A program made the position numbers and the translations under genes. The notes under the pieces were generated by a model. That model was not told the DNA's origin and searched no databases. It worked only from the letters and a program-made list of their open reading frames with translations. Shown here piece by piece: positions 54,535 to 62,500 of a stretch of 64,000 nucleotides of DNA. Source of the DNA: Sciscionella sediminilitoris (GTDB lineage: Bacteria > Actinomycetota > Actinomycetes > Mycobacteriales > Pseudonocardiaceae); contig NZ_JALM01000042.1 of assembly GCF_000737195.2 (NCBI RefSeq), forward strand, positions 1-64,000. The letters are read 5' to 3'. How positions within the stretch are numbered: position 1 is the first letter of the stretch; each line of letters opens with the position of its first letter.

Positions 54535-55308
54535 TTACCCGGTGGCCTCCTTGGTGGTTGAGTCGCCCGGGGTGGGGCGTTTGTTGGGCCGGTAGCTGGG
54601 GCCGTTCATGAAGACTTGGTGACTGGTGTTGATGAGCCGGTCGAGCAGTGATTCGGCGACCACGGGGTTGGGGAACAGTGGATACCAGTCGACTGGTGAC
54701 CGGTTCGAGGTCAGAACCAGGGAGCGGCCGGTGGTGGCGCGTTCGGATATCAGCTCGTAGAGGTCGTCGGCTTGGGTGGTGGACAGTTCGCGCATGCCGA
54801 AGTCGTCGAGGATGAGCACGGCGGGTTTGGCCAGTTCGCGTAGGCGTTTGTCCCAGCTGCGGTCGGCGTGTCCGCCGGCGAGGGTGGCTAGTATGCGGCT
54901 GGTTTTGGCGAACTTGACGTCGGCGCCCTGGCGGATCGCGAGGTGCCCGAGGCCTTGAGCGACGTGGGTCTTTCCGACCCCGACCGGCCCGTAGAGGATG
55001 ACCGACTCACCGGCGGTCAGCCAGCGCAGCGCACCCAGATCACGGATCTGTGCCGCGGGCAGTTTCGGGCTCGCGGCGAAGTCGAATCCCTCGAGGGTGA
55101 CCTGTTGTTCGAACTGCGCTCGCCGGATCCGGCGGGTGATGGCCTGGGATTCCCGGCGGGCGATCTCGTCATGGCAGAGCACCTGCAGGAACTCGATATG
55201 ACCGAGTTCCCCGGCGCGGGCCTGGGCGAGGCGGGCTTCCAGAGTTTGAAGCATCCCGGACAGTTTCAGATTCCGCAGTGCCTGCTCGAGCGCGACATCG
55301 ACGATCAT
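54535..55308 (-). CDS. istB: IS21 helper ATPase IstB
   Basis: 257 residues, normal length. Walker A is GPVGVGKT (about 107-114), Walker B VLILDDFGM (about 163-171), and the sensor segment LVLTSNRSPVDWYPLF. The N-terminal IS21 region (LKLSGMLQTLEARLAQARAGELGHIEFLQVLCHDEIARRE) is complete. It assists IstA in target DNA selection. ATG overlaps the istA stop by four bases. Confidence 0.95.
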   Translation of the reverse strand: MIVDVALEQALRNLKLSGMLQTLEARLAQARAGELGHIEFLQVLCHDEIARRESQAITRRIRRAQFEQQVTLEGFDFAASPKLPAAQIRDLGALRWLTAGESVILYGPVGVGKTHVAQGLGHLAIRQGADVKFAKTSRILATLAGGHADRSWDKRLRELAKPAVLILDDFGMRELSTTQADDLYELISERATTGRSLVLTSNRSPVDWYPLFPNPVVAESLLDRLINTSHQVFMNGPSYRPNKRPTPGDSTTKEATG

Positions 55309-56936
55309 GCCGACACCCCCGGCTCGTTGTCCCCGCTGGGATCGCGGTCGGTGCTCGCGGTGGACCGGTCCTGAGCGAGCGTGGCGTCCGCGGTGGGCAT
55401 GGCCATGACGTTGCGGAACAGCCGCGAAGGACCATGCAGGAACGCCGCGGCACCACCGTCACCGGTCGGTGGCGGCGCGGGATCGGTTTCCAACCCAGCG
55501 GCGAGGATGCCCCTGATCGTGCGATACGAGGGGTCGCCGACCGCGATCGCTTTGGCGCAGGCCGCTTCGAGCCGTTCGGGGCCGTGTTTGTCGGCCAGCC
55601 CGAGCACTCCTTGAGCACCGCGCAACCGGAACAAGGCATTGACCTCGAGCAGCTCAGCGATCACGGCGACACACGCGTGCCCGATCTCGGCGGCGCGGGT
55701 GCGACACCACACCGGAGTGCGCATCTTGAACGCGATCTTCTCCGGTGGATAGTGCCCGAAATCGGTCTGTTTCCCGGCCTGCTTGCGCGGATGCGTCGCG
55801 ATCAGCTGACCGTCATCGAAGATCTGCACCATGGTCGCGGTCGCCCGCGCATCCACTTTCCGGCCGATGTGACGCCACGGCACCGAATACAGACTCTTGC
55901 CGACCTTGACGTGAATATCCGGGCCCACGGTGGCTTTCGACCACGTGGCGAGCACGAACGGCTTGCGCGGCAACGCCAGCAGTGTTTCGGCTTCGACCGC
56001 TTCGAACACCGAGACCGGGGACGCACCGGCCAGGGGCCTGCAGGACCGGCGGCCAGCGACCTCCCGGCACCACAGGACCGCGGTCTCCTGCATCTGCTGC
56101 AACGAACCGAACTCGCGGCCGCGCCAGAACGAGTCCCGAACATAAGGCATCGGGCGCTCCACCCGGGGCTTGTCCTTCGGTTTGCGCGCTCGGGCCGGGT
56201 CCACCAGCGTCCCGTAATGCTGCGCGAGCTCGGCATACGAGCGGTTGATCTTCGGGTCATACAGATCAGTGCGGTCCACCCCGGTGCGCAAGTTGTCCGG
56301 CACCAGCCGGTGCGGCACCCCACCGAAGAACGCGAACGCCTCCACGTGAGCCTCGGTCCAGGCCTGCTGATCCATGGTCAGCACCGGGCGCACGAACATC
56401 AACCGCGAACAGGCCAGCACCATCACAAACGCCCACACCCGACGTTTCCGGCCACCCACCGGATCCGTCCACGACCCCAGATAGCCGTAATCGATCTGTG
56501 CTTCCTGCCCCGGTGGCGGATCCTCCCGCAACACCGTCACCCGGGCCCGCCGGTCGTCCTCGGGCAGATTCGCCGCGATATAGCGCTTCAACGACGCCAC
56601 CGACGCGACCAGTCCATGCTCATCAGCCAGCCGCTGCCAGATCGTCTGCTTGGACACCCCGGCCGCGAGCATCGCCACGATATAGTCACGGTGGGTCTCG
56701 ATCTCGGGCCACGTCGTCTGCCGCAGCCGCAAATCAGCCAACTCCGGGAACCAGCCCCGCACCAGCTCTTCCCACTCGAGCACCGGCTTCGCCGGACCAC
56801 CCGGCACCAACCCAGCCTCGACCGCCGGAGTGACGTACTTCTTCACCGTCTTGCGATCCACTCCCAGACTGGTCGCGATCTCACTCTGCGAGCGGCCCGC
56901 ATACCAATGAACCAGAATCTCGGTCACGTCGACCAC
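55305..56936 (-). CDS. istA: IS21 transposase IstA
   Basis: About 543 residues from the GTG at 56936, which has GAGGAG nine bases upstream; the frame is open further up to 57176 but that part crosses the terminal repeats. A resolvase-type helix-turn-helix (GRSQSEIATSLGVDRKTVKKY) is at the start. The DDE catalytic domain has D in AQIDYGYLG, D in LVPDNLRTGV, and a Glu in RVERPMPYVRDSFW. A C-terminal SH3-like domain follows (VGKSLYSVPWRHIGRKVDARATATMVQIFDDG). Confidence 0.92.
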   Translation of the reverse strand: MVDVTEILVHWYAGRSQSEIATSLGVDRKTVKKYVTPAVEAGLVPGGPAKPVLEWEELVRGWFPELADLRLRQTTWPEIETHRDYIVAMLAAGVSKQTIWQRLADEHGLVASVASLKRYIAANLPEDDRRARVTVLREDPPPGQEAQIDYGYLGSWTDPVGGRKRRVWAFVMVLACSRLMFVRPVLTMDQQAWTEAHVEAFAFFGGVPHRLVPDNLRTGVDRTDLYDPKINRSYAELAQHYGTLVDPARARKPKDKPRVERPMPYVRDSFWRGREFGSLQQMQETAVLWCREVAGRRSCRPLAGASPVSVFEAVEAETLLALPRKPFVLATWSKATVGPDIHVKVGKSLYSVPWRHIGRKVDARATATMVQIFDDGQLIATHPRKQAGKQTDFGHYPPEKIAFKMRTPVWCRTRAAEIGHACVAVIAELLEVNALFRLRGAQGVLGLADKHGPERLEAACAKAIAVGDPSYRTIRGILAAGLETDPAPPPTGDGGAAAFLHGPSRLFRNVMAMPTADATLAQDRSTASTDRDPSGDNEPGVSA

Positions 56937-57120
56937 GTTGAACGTCTCCTCGCCAATCCAGGCTCCCGTCAGCTCGATCCAACGAGAGCAGCCTTCGTCC
57001 TGCGAGGACCACACCAACAGCGACACGCTCAACACCCACACGGGAATTACGTGAACGCCAACCTGGGGAATAACGTGAGCGAAAACCACCCTAACCTGGG
57101 GAAATCCGTGAGCGCCGACA

Positions 57121-57701
57121 GTCTGGTTCGGGCGCCGAAATACCGCCCCACGTTGGTCGACCCTTACCGGGAGCATCTACGCCGTCGCCGTGAAGCCGAT
57201 CCCGCCGTCCCGGTGAAGACCCTGTTCGCCGAGATCACACAGCTCGGCTACCCAGGAAGTCACAACCTGCTCTACCGCTACATCACCCAAGGCCGCGTCG
57301 AATCCGACCGACCAGCGATCTCCCCACGGCGCCTGGCCCGTTACCTGCTCACACGACCAGACCGACTCAAAGCCCACCAGCGAGAACGGCTCGACGCCGC
57401 CGTGAGCGCCTGCCCCGAGATACAGCCCTGGCCGGTCTCGTCGGCGACTTCGCCGCGCTTCTGGCTCCTGCCACCGGCAACGATATGCGCCTCACCGACT
57501 GGATCGAGCTGGCCCGGGCCGAAAACCTGCCCCATCTACACGCGTTCACTCGCGGACTCGAACTCGATCGCCACGCCGTCAATGCCGCCCTCACGCACTC
57601 ATTCCACAATGGACGAACCGAACAAGACAAAGCTGATCAAGCGGCAAATGTACGGACGCGCAGCTTTCCCACTCCTACGCCACCACATCCTGCTCGAATG
57701 A
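57121..57701 (+). pseudogene. ISL3-family transposase, C-terminal fragment with two frameshifts
   Basis: It resumes as SLVRAPKYRPTLVDPYREHLRRRR, then LGYPGSHNLLYRYITQGR up to ACPE near 57420. There the frame shifts: ALAGLVGDFAALLAPATG and MRLTDWIELARAENLPHLHAF lie in another frame to HNGRTE near 57617, after which the first frame resumes (NKTKLIKRQMYGRAAFPLLRHHILLE). Two compensating indels thus mark the tail. Roughly 150-200 central codons are missing between this and the N-terminal part. Confidence 0.82.
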
Positions 57702-57711
57702 ACTACCCAAC

Positions 57712-57755
57712 GTCACCACCGGAAGTAGACCAGAGCCGTTCGACTGACACACCCC
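57712..57755 (+). repeat. Right inverted repeat of the ISL3 element
   Basis: GTCACCACCGGA, CCAGAGCCG and CTGACACACCCC, complementary to 53926-53969, and similar in direct orientation to 345-386 beside the left remnant. Confidence 0.65.
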
Positions 57756-57807
57756 AAATGTCCACACGACACGATTACAACGTCAACGTTCCTTGATGAG
57801 GCACTAG

Positions 57808-57966
57808 GAAGCGCAACTTAACGGATGGCTTGGAGAGGTCCAAGGCCTTCAGATCAGTCTGAACGAGGCGTCCCGCAAACTGGTCGATCTTGATGGCCGG
57901 CAGCAAGGCGCTCCCTCGGGGCCGGTCGACCTTGCTATGCCAGTGCTGATCGAACGGGCTGACTGA
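57808..57966 (+). pseudogene. Remnant of a tyrosine-recombinase-like gene (C-terminus)
   Basis: A 52-codon frame, after a TAG at 57805, reads LNGWLGEVQGLQISLNEASR, then KLVDLDG and VDLAMPVLIERAD before TGA. The pattern WLGEVxGLxISL...KL..LD...LxMP is, from memory, the C-terminus of a class of actinobacterial site-specific integrases/recombinases. No start or catalytic part is present. Identity is uncertain. Confidence 0.4.
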
Positions 57967-57988
57967 CGGTTTCGGGCACCGTGGCTTG

Positions 57989-58030
57989 TTCCGGTGGGCG
58001 GGGATCGCGCTGGAGTCCTGCCCACCGGAA
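57989..58030 (-). terminator. Hairpin after pckG
   Basis: TTCCGGTGGGC (57989-57999) and GCCCACCGGAA (58020-58030) are perfect 11-base complements with a 20-base loop, starting 20 bases past the PEPCK stop. Likely a transcription terminator. Confidence 0.6.
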
Positions 58031-58050
58031 AGCGTGGTCTGTTTCAGGGC

Positions 58051-59868
58051 TTATCGGGATAGCTGGTTTTTGAGATGATTGAGTTCTTCGCGTAGTCCGG
58101 TGGGAAGCTTGGCACCGATAGTGGCGAACCATTCTTCGATGAGCGGGATCTCGTCCTGCCATTCGGCCGGGTCCACGCGCAGCGCCGCTTCGATGTCCTC
58201 GCGGGGCGTGTCCAGGCCGTCGAGGCTGAGGTCGTCGGCGGTGGGGACGGAGCCGATGGGAGTCAGGCTGCTGGTGGCGGTCTGTTCGACTCGCCGGATG
58301 ATCCATTCGAGGATGCGGGAGTTTTCCCGGAATCCGGGCCACAGGAACCGGCGGTCGTCGCCGCGGCGGAACCAGTTGACATGGAAGATCTTGGGGAGTT
58401 TGGCGGGGTCGGCGTGTTCGCCGATGCGCAGCCAGTGCTGAAGGTAGTCGCCGGCGTGGTACCCGATGAAGGGCAGCATCGCCATCGGGTCCCGGCGCAC
58501 GATGCCGACCTGGCCGGTGGCCGCGGCGGTGGTCTCGCTGGAGAGCGTGGCACCGAGGAAGACACCGTGGCGCCAGTCGCGGGCTTCGGTGACCAGGGGG
58601 ACGGTGCTGGCGCGGCGCCCGCCGAACAGGATCGCGGAAATGGGCACGCCTCGGGGATCGTCCCATTCGGGCGCGACGATCGGGCATTGGCTGATCGGGG
58701 TGCAGAATCGCGAGTTGGGGTGTGCGGCCGGTTCACCCGTCTGCGGGGTCCAGTCGTTGCCGCGCCAGTCGGTCAGATGGGCGGGTGCGGTCGTCATGCC
58801 CTCCCACCAGACGTCGCCGTCGTCGGTGCGCGCGACGTTGGTGAAGATCGTGTTGCCCTTTTCGATGGTGCGCATGGCGATGGGGTTGGTGCCGTACCCG
58901 GTTCCTGGTGCGACACCGAAGAAGCCGAATTCCGGGTTGACCGCGTAGAGGCGCCCGTCCTCGCCGAAGCGCATCCAGGCGATGTCGTCGCCGAGTGTCT
59001 CGGCTTTCCAGCCTGGCACGGTGGGTTCGAGCATGGCGAGATTGGTTTTGCCGCAGGCGCTGGGAAAAGCGGCGGCGATGTAGTGCACCGCACCTTCCGG
59101 TGAGGTGAGCTTGAGGATGAGCATGTGTTCGGCCAGCCAGCCCTCATCACGGGCCATCGCCGAGGCGATGCGCAGCGAGTAGCACTTCTTGCCGAGCAGC
59201 GAGTTGCCTCCGTACCCGGATCCGTAGCTCCAGATGGTGCGCTCTTCGGGGAAGTGGGTGATGTATTTGGTGTTGTCACAGGGCCACGGAACATCGGCCT
59301 GCCCGGGTTTCAATGGCGCGCCGACCGAGTGCAGGGCCTTGACGAATTCGGCTTCCTCCCCGCCGGGAGTGGTGAATTTGGCGAGGGCATCGCTGCCCGC
59401 GCGGGTCATGATGCGCATCGAGAGCACGACATAGGCGGAATCGGTGATCTCGACCCCGAGTTCGGGGTTCTCCGCCTCGAGCGGGCCCATGCAGAACGGG
59501 ATCACGTACATGGTGCGTCCCCGCATGGCACCGCGGTAGTGCTCGGTCATGATCGTTTTCATGTCGACGGGGTCCATCCAGTTGTTGGTCGGGCCTGCGT
59601 CGTCTTCGTCGCGCGAGCAGATGAAGGTGCGGTCCTCGACCCGGGCGACATCACTGGGGTCCGAGGCCGCCCAGAAGGAGTTGGGTCGCCCGGACAGCTC
59701 GACGAGGGTGCCCGCGTCCACGAGCATGCGGGTCAGCCGCTGCCATTCCTGCTCCGAACCGTCGCACCACACGATCTCGGCGGGACCGGTGAGCTCGGCG
59801 ATCTCGCGCACCCAGTCCAGCAGCCCCTGGTGGGTGGTCGGGGCCTCGCCGGCAGCGGTTGTGCTCAT
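58051..59868 (-). CDS. pckG: Phosphoenolpyruvate carboxykinase (GTP)
   Basis: 605 residues, the usual length of the GTP-dependent enzyme. Visible motifs are [20 protein letters not shown] with the reactive cysteine region, the kinase P-loop [13 protein letters not shown], the metal-binding GDDIAWMRF, and the guanine pocket region [14 protein letters not shown]. It makes PEP and CO2 from oxaloacetate and GTP in gluconeogenesis, which acetyl-CoA- and propionyl-CoA-yielding catabolism would require. ATG with AAGGAG eight bases upstream. Thirty bases follow the stop of the preceding unknown gene. Confidence 0.97.
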   Translation of the reverse strand: MSTTAAGEAPTTHQGLLDWVREIAELTGPAEIVWCDGSEQEWQRLTRMLVDAGTLVELSGRPNSFWAASDPSDVARVEDRTFICSRDEDDAGPTNNWMDPVDMKTIMTEHYRGAMRGRTMYVIPFCMGPLEAENPELGVEITDSAYVVLSMRIMTRAGSDALAKFTTPGGEEAEFVKALHSVGAPLKPGQADVPWPCDNTKYITHFPEERTIWSYGSGYGGNSLLGKKCYSLRIASAMARDEGWLAEHMLILKLTSPEGAVHYIAAAFPSACGKTNLAMLEPTVPGWKAETLGDDIAWMRFGEDGRLYAVNPEFGFFGVAPGTGYGTNPIAMRTIEKGNTIFTNVARTDDGDVWWEGMTTAPAHLTDWRGNDWTPQTGEPAAHPNSRFCTPISQCPIVAPEWDDPRGVPISAILFGGRRASTVPLVTEARDWRHGVFLGATLSSETTAAATGQVGIVRRDPMAMLPFIGYHAGDYLQHWLRIGEHADPAKLPKIFHVNWFRRGDDRRFLWPGFRENSRILEWIIRRVEQTATSSLTPIGSVPTADDLSLDGLDTPREDIEAALRVDPAEWQDEIPLIEEWFATIGAKLPTGLREELNHLKNQLSR

Positions 59869-59898
59869 TGGTGTTACTCCTTGATCTCGTGCGGCAGG

Positions 59899-60510
59899 TT
59901 ATTCGCCGTTGTTCGAGGTTCGTCGGTTCGAAATGAGGGAATCGGGGCGGGCTAGGGCTTGGGCCACGGCTTCGCGGATCTGTCCGGTCAGCTCCGGAGT
60001 GGCGTGTTCGGGGCTTTGCTGCCCAGCGGGTGTGCCGAGAATGACCGCGTACACGCAGGCAAGGGCCATCTCAACGGTGGGCCGGGCCGGGGGCCGGGCC
60101 GAAGCGGCGAGCGCGGCACACAACCCAGGCAGCACGATTCCACTGGTGTGCCACCGATCTGGTGCCACGACGATGGGCTCCCAGGAATCGACGCGGTCCG
60201 GCAGTCCTTCCTCGAGCAGATCGACGAGCACATCGCAGCATTCGGTGATCTCCCGCAGCGGGAACGCGGCGGCGTCGCCGGGCTCCCAGGTGGTGATGTC
60301 ACTGATTCCCGCGGCGATCAGCAGCGGGCACAGCATCGGATTGTCCCGAGTACCGGCGAGGATCACCCGTGCAGTGCCGAACCGGCGATGGGCATCCGCG
60401 AGCGAGGTCAAACAGCGCACAGCCGCGCCGATGGCGGCGACATCGGCCATAGTGACCACCGGCAGCGCCCCAGCGAACTCACCGGTCGCCGAAGGGGCCG
60501 CGAGGAACAC
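59899..60510 (-). CDS. Unknown conserved-looking protein, probably the 3' part of a frameshifted gene
   Basis: 203 residues from a GTG at 60510. It has an alternating alpha/beta pattern (TARVILAGTRDNPMLCPLLIAAGISDITTWEPGD, then DSWEPIVVAPDRW, then GIVLPGLCAALAA) that looks enzyme-like, but no family is recognised. It overlaps the 58-codon frame upstream by 32 bases in a different frame. Upstream of its GTG the same frame reads PGPRGAVFLAAP, a smoother continuation than the upstream gene's own end, so one gene may have been split by an indel near 60515-60535. Confidence 0.5.
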   Translation of the reverse strand: MFLAAPSATGEFAGALPVVTMADVAAIGAAVRCLTSLADAHRRFGTARVILAGTRDNPMLCPLLIAAGISDITTWEPGDAAAFPLREITECCDVLVDLLEEGLPDRVDSWEPIVVAPDRWHTSGIVLPGLCAALAASARPPARPTVEMALACVYAVILGTPAGQQSPEHATPELTGQIREAVAQALARPDSLISNRRTSNNGE

Positions 60511-60655
60511 CGCACCCCGCGGTCCTGGGAATGGCCTCCGCCGCGGTGTGCACGGTCGCCGCTGTCCCGCCGTGCCTGGTGATCAGCTCGGCGAGTTCGG
60601 TCAGCACGGCGTACTGGTCCTCCCGGCCGCGCAGCACCACCTGGCCCGACGTCAT
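60479..60655 (-). CDS. Short frame, probable 5' part of the same split gene
   Basis: 58 residues: VVLRGREDQYAVLTELAELITRHGGTAATVHTAAEAIPRTAG and a short unlikely tail. The ATG overlaps the preceding small gene's stop by four bases, so translation starts here are real-looking. The final 15 codons run over the start of the next frame. If the frame were shifted near the end, a single protein of about 250 residues would result. Confidence 0.45.
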   Translation of the reverse strand: MTSGQVVLRGREDQYAVLTELAELITRHGGTAATVHTAAEAIPRTAGCGVPRGPFGDR

Positions 60656-60855
60656 GACCGTTCCTGCCAGCACGACGGTGCGGCATCGATCCAGCCTGCG
60701 GTGTCCACGTCGTGGCGTGCAGCCAAGTCGAGCAGATCCTGCACGCGCGCTCGATGGCGGGCGGCGTCGTGCTCGCGGCCGTCGGCGACCGCGATGCGCC
60801 ACGCCTGCTGGGCCTGATCGATCTGGCTCTGCAAGGCCCTGATGAATTCGCTCAT
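60652..60855 (-). CDS. Small helical protein, unknown
   Basis: 67 residues, largely helical and charged (FIRALQSQIDQAQQAWRIAVADGREHDAARHRARVQDLLDLAARHDVDTAGWIDA). No family recognised. ATG at 60855 with GGAG close upstream; an ATG three codons earlier is possible. It starts the short run that continues to pckG. About 115 AT-richer bases separate it from the hycE-like stop and probably contain a promoter. Confidence 0.55.
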   Translation of the reverse strand: MSEFIRALQSQIDQAQQAWRIAVADGREHDAARHRARVQDLLDLAARHDVDTAGWIDAAPSCWQERS

Positions 60856-60979
60856 GGTCTCCATTCACCCGGCGAACACTGGATCGAGGCGTACATCATC
60901 TGCGCACATAAAAGATTTCGCAAGTGTTGGATAACGCAAAGGCCGTTGATGTGACATGGTGCACGGTCCTGGGGTTTGG

Positions 60980-62500
60980 CTAGAGATCGTTGCCGGCGTA
61001 GGAGAGGTTGAAACTCTTGTTGGCCAGCGGGAAGTCGGGAACGATGGTGTTGGTCATGGCGACCGGTAGCGCGGGCCAGTTGAGGAAGCTGGGGTCGACG
61101 ATCTTGACGCGACTGAGTGTTCCGTCGCCCGCGAGTTCGATGCGGTGCACGATGGTGCCGCGCCAGCCTTCGACGATGCCGACGCCCGAGGCGCCAGGGG
61201 CTGTGGGGGTGGCTGATGTGGAGCCGGTCTGTGTCGGGGGCGTGTCTAGGTGGCTGATGGTGGTCACGATCAGCTGCAGTGCGGCACGGATTTCCTCGGC
61301 GCGGATACAGAACCGGGACAGTACATCCCCATCGGTGTGCGCGTGCGGTGTGTGAATGAACGTTCCTGGCAGGAATGGATGGTCGTGGCGGGCGTCGATG
61401 GTGCGTCCGCTGGCTCGTGCGACCGGTCCGAGGACACCGAGGTCGGTGGCTTGTTCGAGGGTGAGGGTGGCGGTTCCGGTGAACCGGTCGCGCACCACGG
61501 TGTGGTTCAGCGCGAGGGAGGCGAGTTCGTCGACGCCGGTGCCGATCCGGTGCAGTACGCCGGTGTCGGGAAGTTGGTGGATGCGGGTGCGGCCGGGGCC
61601 GATGGCTCCGCGTAGTAGCCGGTCGCCGGTGACCTGGTCGTTGAGGCGTAGCAGGGTTTCGCGGATGCGTAGGGCGTGGTTGTTGAGGATGCCGTGGCCG
61701 ACGTCGTTGCATAGGGCTCCGAGGTCGGTGACGTGGTTGTAGAGGCGTTCCAGCTCGAGCAGGATGGCCCGGATCCGGTGCGCATCGGGTGTGATGACGT
61801 GGTTTCGTGCGTCCTCGACAGCTTGGCTGAACGCGAGCGCGTGCCCGATGGTGGTGTCTCCGCTGACGCGTTCGGCGAGTTCGGTGCCCTGTTCGGGGGT
61901 GAGTCCGGTGAACAGCTTCTCGAGTCCTTTGTGGACGAACCACAGGCGGGCTTTGAGGTTGAGAATGGTCTCACCGACCACGGAGAAGCGGAAGTGGCCG
62001 GGTTCGATCATGCCGGCGTGTACCGGGCCGACGGGGATCTCGTAGACGCCGGGACCTTCGACGGTGCGGAATGGGTAGGCCCCGTCGGGCTCGCCGAATT
62101 CCGGTGGATCACCGGCATCGGCGAGCATCGGAAACCAGCCCTGGGGCCAATGGAAGTGCCGCACCAGACGGCGTGGCAGCGGGTGATTCTCGGGGAGGAT
62201 GCCGAACAGGTCCCGCATCTCGCGTTCGAAGCGCCCGGCAGGGAACGAGGCGGCGGCGAGGCTGGGCACATGTGGCCGGTTCCGGTCCAGTGGCACATGC
62301 AGTTCGACCCGCCGATCCGGGGCACCGGCCAGGAACAGGTACACCGCGCGCAACCGGTCGGTGTCGTCGTGCCCGGCGACGAGCCCGAGCCGGTAGCCAT
62401 CGGCGAACAGGTCCGTGGCGTGTCCGGGCAATTCATCCGGGCTGATCGTGCGGGAGTTGCGTCGCTGTCCGCAGGACTTCTCTGTGCTGTGGTCGGTCAT
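60980..62500 (-). CDS. HycE-like (NuoC-NuoD fused, group-4-hydrogenase-related) subunit lacking nickel ligands
   Basis: 506 residues. An N-terminal NuoC-type domain carries FEREMRDLFGILPENHPLPRRLVRHFHWPQGW. The NuoD/hydrogenase-large-subunit domain follows (PVGPVHAGMIEPGHFRFSVVGETILNLKARLWFVHKGLEKL). Where [NiFe] hydrogenases have RxCGxCxxxH the sequence is ERVSGDTTIGH, and where they have DPCxxC it is DPSFLNWPALPVAM, so neither cysteine pair is kept. It therefore cannot bind Ni-Fe as in hydrogenase and belongs with the hydrogenase-related or complex-I-like forms. ATG overlaps the membrane-subunit stop by four bases. Confidence 0.85.
   Translation of the reverse strand: MTDHSTEKSCGQRRNSRTISPDELPGHATDLFADGYRLGLVAGHDDTDRLRAVYLFLAGAPDRRVELHVPLDRNRPHVPSLAAASFPAGRFEREMRDLFGILPENHPLPRRLVRHFHWPQGWFPMLADAGDPPEFGEPDGAYPFRTVEGPGVYEIPVGPVHAGMIEPGHFRFSVVGETILNLKARLWFVHKGLEKLFTGLTPEQGTELAERVSGDTTIGHALAFSQAVEDARNHVITPDAHRIRAILLELERLYNHVTDLGALCNDVGHGILNNHALRIRETLLRLNDQVTGDRLLRGAIGPGRTRIHQLPDTGVLHRIGTGVDELASLALNHTVVRDRFTGTATLTLEQATDLGVLGPVARASGRTIDARHDHPFLPGTFIHTPHAHTDGDVLSRFCIRAEEIRAALQLIVTTISHLDTPPTQTGSTSATPTAPGASGVGIVEGWRGTIVHRIELAGDGTLSRVKIVDPSFLNWPALPVAMTNTIVPDFPLANKSFNLSYAGNDL

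Larger units (their letters stand above)
54462..57120 (-). mobile_element. IS21-family insertion sequence
   Basis: 2659 bases. The ends are TGTCGGCGCTCACG (54462-54475) and its exact complement (57107-57120), part of a 22-base imperfect inverted repeat. Internal subterminal repeats GCTCAyGTTATTCC lie at 54493-54511 and 57062-57080, as usual for IS21. It carries istA and istB on the minus strand with a four-base overlap. No direct repeat of the target is visible: ATGCG lies to the left and GTCTG to the right. Both genes look intact, so it may be mobile. Confidence 0.88.
53926..57755 (+). mobile_element. ISL3-family element, interrupted and decayed
   Basis: The ends carry imperfect inverted repeats, GGGG...GTGTCAG...GGCTCTG...CCGGTGGTG on the left and its complement on the right. 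Between them are the N-terminal (54049) and C-terminal (57121) parts of one ISL3 transposase gene with an IS21 element in the middle. No matching 8-base target duplication is seen outside the ends, so the flanks have changed or the limits are slightly off. Compare the related remnant at 2-386. Confidence 0.75.

Noticed and set aside
60852-61943. A 363-codon minus-strand frame
   Set aside because: It is an Arg/His/Pro-rich out-of-frame shadow of the HycE-like gene.
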